From Candidatus Methanomethylophilaceae archaeon (GTDB lineage: Archaea; Thermoplasmatota; Thermoplasmata; Methanomassiliicoccales; Methanomethylophilaceae), in the NCBI GenBank assembly GCA_017540825.1, contig JAFYAH010000049.1, positions 62,001 to 126,000 of the forward strand: a stretch of DNA of 64,000 nucleotides. The letters run 5' to 3'. The translations under genes and the position numbers were made by a program. Below, one piece after another: positions 59,608 to 64,000 of the stretch. The stretch's first letter is position 1. The number at the start of each line of letters is the position of its first letter. The notes below the pieces were generated by a model. It did no database searches. It saw nothing but the letters and a program-made list of their open reading frames with translations, and was not told the DNA's origin.

Positions 59608-62094
59608 TCAGACTCCTCCGGCCTTCCTCTCGGCCCTTATTGCTTCCAGCCCCTTGCTCCATCTTCCGGGGTCCTTCTCGCAGGCCTTGGCCGTCCACTT
59701 CTCGGCCATGACCAGGTTCCTCGGGACCCCTCTCCCGTAGCGGTACGCCCTCCCCAGGCGGCCCATGGCCCCGGGGTTGCCGGCGTTCGCGAACGGCAGT
59801 ATCATGTTTATCATCTCTTTGTCAGTGTCCTCGGCCCGGTCGGACCAGTACATCTCGAACAGCTCTATTGCCGCGATGGGCATCCCGGCCTCCGCCGCCT
59901 TGCCGTACCACTCGACGGCCGCCCCGGGGTCCTTCTCCACGCCCTTCCCGTCCCTGTACATGCGGGCCCTCTGGAGGTAGGCGTACTTCGACCCGCTCTC
60001 AGCCTCGGACGCACAGAGCCTGCTCGCCTCGTCGCGGAACTTAGGGTCGCCGGACTCCATGAGGGTGTCGTAGAGCTCCTGGAACCATGCCGGGTCCTTG
60101 TCCGTCGCGCGCCTGAGCCACCTGCGGGCCAGGAGGTAGTCCTTGGAGACCCCTCTGCCGCGATGGTACATCCTGCCCAGGCGGCCCATGGCGGACGCGA
60201 CCCCTGCCTCGGCGGAGGAGCGGACCAGCCCGAGGAGGTCGAGGTCGTCCCTGCGGTCGTCGAACGTCCACAGTATGTCGAACAGCTCCATGGGCGCCCA
60301 CTCCACGCCGTACTCCACGGCCTTCCTGTACCATCCTGCGGCGGCATGGAGGTCCTTCTCCACGCCCTTCCCGTCGCGGTATATGCGCCCGAGGAAGCCG
60401 TAGGCGTACCTGGCGCTACGGTCGCAGCGCTCCAGGCAGATCTCCAGAGCCAGCTTGTGGTAGTCCTCGCGGTCCGACTTCAGCAGGAGGTCGCAGAGCT
60501 CGGAGAGCCATACCGGGTCCTTCTCGTACGCCCATCTGAACCACCTGACCGCCTCGTCCGTGTCCTGGGGGACGCCTTTCCCGTCCCTGCAGGCGCGCCC
60601 CATGCGGGCGATGGCGGACATGTCCTCCGCGTCCAGCAGGGGCTTCAGGAGGCCTATCATCTCGGGATAGGTGCTCTCGTCCTCCAGGGCCCAGAGGGTG
60701 TCGAACAGCTTTATCCTCGAGGTGCTGAACCCGTCGGCGACCTCCTGCCTGAGGGCGTCCACGGTGATCCCCCAGTACCTCTGGGCCATATCCTGGTCCT
60801 TCTCCACGTAGATGCCGTACTTGTAGGCGCGCCCGACCCTGAAAGCCGCGTGCATCTCTCCGGCGTCCGCATATCCCTTGAGGGTGTCGAACGCCTCGCC
60901 TATCCAGCCCTTGTCGCCGCTCCTCCAGGCGTCGTCGAAGTCGCCGACCGCCCGGAACACCTTCCCTGTGCTCTCGAAGTCCGGGTCCCCCTTCTCGGCG
61001 AAGTTGGCGAACACCGGGCCGAAGTAGTCGTCGTCCTTCTTTGCGTAAAGATACCACATGTACCTGTACTTGAAGCTCCTGTACAGGTCCAGGTCGTAGA
61101 TCCCGGCGAATCCCTCCAGCTTACCGATGGAGTCGAGCGTCATCATGTTCCTGATGCACTTGTCGCACTTGGAGCAGTTGCGATAGGAGGACGTACACGA
61201 CACCAGATGCCTCTGCGCCACCGGATACTCCGATATGGCCACGGTCTTGTCGTACCTGGACACCGTCGGGGCGTCGATGTATATGCGCATCGAGGGCGTG
61301 CTGAAGCAGTTCACCGTCAGGAGCTCGTACTTCGAGGGCGGGAACATGAGGTGCCCCTTGATGGAGAACTCCGTGACGCAGTCCACCCCGGAGGACGCGT
61401 AGAAATAGTATCTCCATAGCTTCTTCAGGCAGAATATCGCGAACGCGGAGGTGAACGTGTGGGTGAGGTAGTGGTTCTGATGGAGGACCTCGTCGACGTT
61501 GGAGTCCGTCTCTATGAGAGGGAGGCCTATCTCCTTCGCGGCCTCGCGGGCGTTGGCGTACATCCCCTGGCGGACGTTGTCTATGCCCTCCATCCTGTAT
61601 ATGCCGTTGAAGGCGCCGACGTTGTTTATGCATAGGTGGGTGATCCTGAACTCCGGGTCCTCGGACTCGGCCAGCCTCATCACGCTGTACATCGAGTCCA
61701 CCCCGCAGGACAGGCCGGTCCCCACAGCCTTCCCTCCGCCTATGGCGCTACCCCTCTTCAGGAAGAGCTGCGCGGGATACCCGTCGTTCTTCACCACCGG
61801 CGGAAGGAACTGCTCCTTCAGGTTATAGTACAGGTCGTTGGATATCGGTATGTCGGAGCGGATGTTGTACCCCTTGGCGACGGCCAGCCTGATCAGCAGG
61901 ACCACGAACGCGTCGCACCTCTCCACAAGGAGGTAGTCGGAATACTCCGAGGGGACGGAGAACCAGACCTCCTTCGGGTCTACCGACTCGGTTCCGTCCT
62001 CTCCGAAGTCCACGACGTCCACCTTCCCTTTAAGGAAGGCCTTGCCGCCGGCGTCCTCCTTCCATATCTCCTTTATAACCAACTCCCCGAGCAC
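59608..62094 (-). CDS. QueC-like PP-loop ATPase / Sel1-repeat fusion (copy 2)
   Basis: The 828-residue paralogue of the next gene has the PP-loop VGTGLSCGVDSMYSVM at about residue 130 (closer to SGGxDS than copy 1), LPLIETDSNVDEVLHQNHYL, and the Cys cluster NCSKCDKCIRNMMTLD at about 310. About ten Sel1 repeats follow from residue 420 (YRDGKGVEKDLHAAAGWYRK, YRYGRGVPRNLVMAEKW). The start is GTG 62094, chosen because the following LVIKEIWKED aligns with the N terminus of copy 1 and no in-frame ATG exists nearby. A TATA-like GTATTAAG lies about 45 bases upstream. No membrane segment is present. Preservation of the reactive Ser/Asp loop in this copy suggests it is the more active partner. Confidence 0.8.
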   Translation of the reverse strand: MLGELVIKEIWKEDAGGKAFLKGKVDVVDFGEDGTESVDPKEVWFSVPSEYSDYLLVERCDAFVVLLIRLAVAKGYNIRSDIPISNDLYYNLKEQFLPPVVKNDGYPAQLFLKRGSAIGGGKAVGTGLSCGVDSMYSVMRLAESEDPEFRITHLCINNVGAFNGIYRMEGIDNVRQGMYANAREAAKEIGLPLIETDSNVDEVLHQNHYLTHTFTSAFAIFCLKKLWRYYFYASSGVDCVTEFSIKGHLMFPPSKYELLTVNCFSTPSMRIYIDAPTVSRYDKTVAISEYPVAQRHLVSCTSSYRNCSKCDKCIRNMMTLDSIGKLEGFAGIYDLDLYRSFKYRYMWYLYAKKDDDYFGPVFANFAEKGDPDFESTGKVFRAVGDFDDAWRSGDKGWIGEAFDTLKGYADAGEMHAAFRVGRAYKYGIYVEKDQDMAQRYWGITVDALRQEVADGFSTSRIKLFDTLWALEDESTYPEMIGLLKPLLDAEDMSAIARMGRACRDGKGVPQDTDEAVRWFRWAYEKDPVWLSELCDLLLKSDREDYHKLALEICLERCDRSARYAYGFLGRIYRDGKGVEKDLHAAAGWYRKAVEYGVEWAPMELFDILWTFDDRRDDLDLLGLVRSSAEAGVASAMGRLGRMYHRGRGVSKDYLLARRWLRRATDKDPAWFQELYDTLMESGDPKFRDEASRLCASEAESGSKYAYLQRARMYRDGKGVEKDPGAAVEWYGKAAEAGMPIAAIELFEMYWSDRAEDTDKEMINMILPFANAGNPGAMGRLGRAYRYGRGVPRNLVMAEKWTAKACEKDPGRWSKGLEAIRAERKAGGV

Positions 62095-62188
62095 CGGCTT
62101 CGTATCGCACCACCGCTGGCAAGTACATGTCTAACAGGCTTAATACACTGACGATTCGACGGATTTCTGATTTGGCAGGAGAAGGGAG

Positions 62189-62208
62189 GCCCCGCCCGGA
62201 GGCAGGGC
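62189..62208 (-). terminator. Hairpin after the BspA-like gene
   Basis: An eight-base stem (GCCCCGCC/GGCAGGGC with one G-T wobble) with a CGGA loop lies 16 bases past the stop. A TTTT run lies on its near side, so termination efficiency is uncertain. Confidence 0.4.
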
Positions 62209-62223
62209 AAAATAGTTTGATCG

Positions 62224-64000
62224 TCAGGCCTGGGCGACGAGGTAGAGGACCGATCCGGACCCTTCGAATATCTTCCCGGCGAGGTTCGCGGCCGTCCTCG
62301 GAACCGACGAGCCCCCGTCGAAGAACTTGATCTTGTAGAACGCGTTGGAGCCCAGGGACGACAGGCCGTCCGAGAACGACATGCTCGTCAGGCCGGTGCA
62401 ACCGCTGAACGCGCACGACGCTATGCTCTCGACCGAGCCCATGGCGACGACGGACAGCCCTGTGCATCCGTTGAACGCCCTCTCGCCGATGGAGGCGACG
62501 GCGCCCAGGTCGATGCTCTCCAGCGTCGTGTTCTGGTAGAAGACCTTCTCGTAGACGGCGACGACGCGCCAATCGAACCCCAGATACCTCACGGCCTCGG
62601 GAACCGTCACGCAGGCCGAGCTTCCCATGTACTCCCTCAGCGTGACGGTCTTGTCGGCGCCGTTGGACAGGACCTTGAACTTCATGTCCCCCGACACGAA
62701 CGACCCTCCCTTCACCGGGATGTACGCCTCCATGGCGCTCTTCGTGCCGACGAACTTGTGGCCGGCGAGGCTGTCCGCGTCTGCCGCTATGGAGTATCCG
62801 CAGACATAGAAGCTGCACGGATGGAAGGCGTTGGCTCCGACCGAGGACAGCGAATCTGGGAAGTACATGGTCCTGACGCCGGTGCACCCGCTGAACGCGC
62901 TCTTCGCAACCTCCTCCACGCCTTCGGAGAGGCGGATGGTCTTCAGAGAGGAGCACTTGTAGAACGCGTACTGCCCCACGTCGCACGGGACGGTCACCGA
63001 CGTGAGCCCCGTGCAGTACGCGAACGCCTTCGTCCCTATGCTGCCTACCGACCCAAGGTCCACCGAGGCCAGGGACGCGCAGTCGTAGAACGCCTTGTCG
63101 CAGACGCCCATGACGCGCCAGTCGAACCCCATATATCTGACGGACTCGGGGATGGAGACGGCGGTCTGCTCGCCATCGGGACCGTAAACGGACGCCTCCT
63201 TGTCGGCTCCGTTGGACGTTACCTTGTAGACCAGTCCGCCGGACGAGAACGTGTCCCCCACGCTCGGGATGAAGAGGCTCATGGTCTTCCCGGAGCCTGT
63301 GAACAGGTGCTCCGCCAGGCTCCCGGCGTCCGTAGCGAGGGCGGTCCCGCCGGAATAGAACTTGAACGGATGGAACGCGTTGGCCCCGACAGACGAAAGC
63401 GTGCCAGGGAACGATATGCTGGCCAGCGACGTGCATCCGCTGAACGCGCTGGCGGACAGGACCGACGCCCCCTCGGACAGGACCAGGGTCTCGAGGGCCG
63501 CGCACTTGTAGAACGCGTAGCCCCCGACGTTCCCAGGGACCGTCAGCTCCGTCATGCCGCAGTAGGCGAACGCCCTGTTCCCTATCTCGGACACACACCC
63601 GAGGTCCACGGAGACCAGCCCGGCGCCGTAGAACGCCCGCGGCCCGACGGAGTGCACCTCGAGGCTGACCCCGCTGCAGGTGACGCTGGCAGGCACTGAG
63701 AGCTCGTCCGAGCCGGTGCGGCTACCTATCAGGGACGCCATCATGGGGTCCGTGGAGGTCGTCTCGTATAGCAGCCCTTCGCAGCGGAAGCGGTCCCCGA
63801 CGGCCGGCGCGACTATGGACAGGACGCCTCCGGATCCGGCGAGCTTGCATCCCTTGGGCTGGACTACGGTGGAGCCGTCCATGTCGAGGAAGCTGATGCC
63901 GAAGAACGAGTCGTGCCTCGTCTGCAGGTCGTCCGGGATCAGGATGGACTGCAGGCCTGTGCATCTGGCGAACGTCTCGGAGCCAATCTTCGACACGTAG
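62224..64000 (-). CDS. BspA-type leucine-rich-repeat surface protein (5' end outside window)
   Basis: The frame is open to the last base, so the protein begins beyond the window. The 592 visible residues are BspA/TpLRR repeats of about 23 residues: IGTKAFAYCTGLTSVTVP, YAFYKCSSLKTIRLSEGVEE and AFSGCTGVRTMYFPDSL. They alternate with spacer segments such as ESVRYMGFDWRVMGV and EAVRYLGFDWRVVAVYE, repeated twice as larger blocks. Such repeats are common in surface proteins of gut and oral microbes and bind host or other cells. The C terminus simply ends (FEGSGSVLYLVAQA) without an anchor, so attachment would be via the missing N terminus or another partner. Confidence 0.88.
   Translation of the reverse strand, partial: YVSKIGSETFARCTGLQSILIPDDLQTRHDSFFGISFLDMDGSTVVQPKGCKLAGSGGVLSIVAPAVGDRFRCEGLLYETTSTDPMMASLIGSRTGSDELSVPASVTCSGVSLEVHSVGPRAFYGAGLVSVDLGCVSEIGNRAFAYCGMTELTVPGNVGGYAFYKCAALETLVLSEGASVLSASAFSGCTSLASISFPGTLSSVGANAFHPFKFYSGGTALATDAGSLAEHLFTGSGKTMSLFIPSVGDTFSSGGLVYKVTSNGADKEASVYGPDGEQTAVSIPESVRYMGFDWRVMGVCDKAFYDCASLASVDLGSVGSIGTKAFAYCTGLTSVTVPCDVGQYAFYKCSSLKTIRLSEGVEEVAKSAFSGCTGVRTMYFPDSLSSVGANAFHPCSFYVCGYSIAADADSLAGHKFVGTKSAMEAYIPVKGGSFVSGDMKFKVLSNGADKTVTLREYMGSSACVTVPEAVRYLGFDWRVVAVYEKVFYQNTTLESIDLGAVASIGERAFNGCTGLSVVAMGSVESIASCAFSGCTGLTSMSFSDGLSSLGSNAFYKIKFFDGGSSVPRTAANLAGKIFEGSGSVLYLVAQA

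Noticed and set aside
62024-63598. Long Arg/Gly-rich frame overlapping the BspA-like gene
   Set aside because: It is a frame-shifted shadow of the leucine-rich repeats; the repeat consensus is only in the annotated frame.

Overview
This window most likely comes from a methanogenic archaeon of the order Methanomassiliicoccales (Thermoplasmatota). The sequence signs are archaeal TATA-box promoters, often placed so that the transcript starts at or near the start codon, an archaeal type of bifunctional phosphoglucose/phosphomannose isomerase, GC-rich genes with AT-rich promoters, and above all amber (TAG) codons lying inside otherwise intact reading frames. Among the roughly 38 genes whose ends can be read, TGA is the overwhelming stop, TAA ends five, and TAG ends at most one (doubtful). 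Five in-frame TAGs interrupt four genes whose protein continues sensibly in the same frame. That is the pattern expected when TAG is read as pyrrolysine. The pyl genes themselves are not in the window, and the species cannot be fixed.

Layout. 1-4.2 kb: end of the sugar isomerase, convergent glmM, a DUF308 membrane protein, a small parvulin and a Sel1-repeat protein. 4.4-9.1 kb: two divergent secreted proteins, one a 980-residue repeat protein with two in-frame TAGs, the other with a cohesin-like and a dockerin module. 9.2-12.1 kb: a RecG-C-terminal-like ATP-binding protein, an unknown protein, and a hemD/hemC-like pair in which the HemC-like protein has lost the family's catalytic residues. 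12.2-17 kb: a 1583-residue anchored adhesin-like protein with a long structured leader. 17.1-25.5 kb: ABC-F ATPase, YigZ-like protein, Na+/solute symporter, MMPL exporter and DEAD-box helicase. 25.6-27 kb: tRNA-Gly(GCC) followed by a lone TnpB element. 27-30.7 kb: isocitrate dehydrogenase, M18 aminopeptidase, methylthioadenosine phosphorylase. 30.7-38.5 kb: a tightly overlapped histidine operon hisG-hisC-hisH-hisA-(HTH regulator)-hisB-hisF-hisIE-PHP phosphatase-MFS. The PHP protein, a probable histidinol-phosphatase, carries an in-frame TAG.

38.5-64 kb looks like a surface-glycan and accessory island: an acyl-CoA-ligase-like enzyme, a sugar nucleotidyltransferase (in-frame TAG), an ATP-grasp enzyme, two Sel1-LicD fusions, asd, an F420-dehydrogenase-beta/pyruvyltransferase/Sel1 fusion (in-frame TAG), a PLD nuclease next to a 1984-residue transglutaminase-DUF4011-helicase-Vsr-like protein (candidate defence), two paralogous PP-loop ATPase/Sel1 fusions and a BspA-type leucine-rich-repeat protein cut by the window edge.

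The strongest themes are reassignment of TAG in genes unrelated to methylamine use (including a histidine enzyme and surface proteins), repeated attachment of Sel1 repeats to different catalytic domains in one neighbourhood, and a candidate one-protein antiviral helicase. All functions are inferred from sequence motifs alone.
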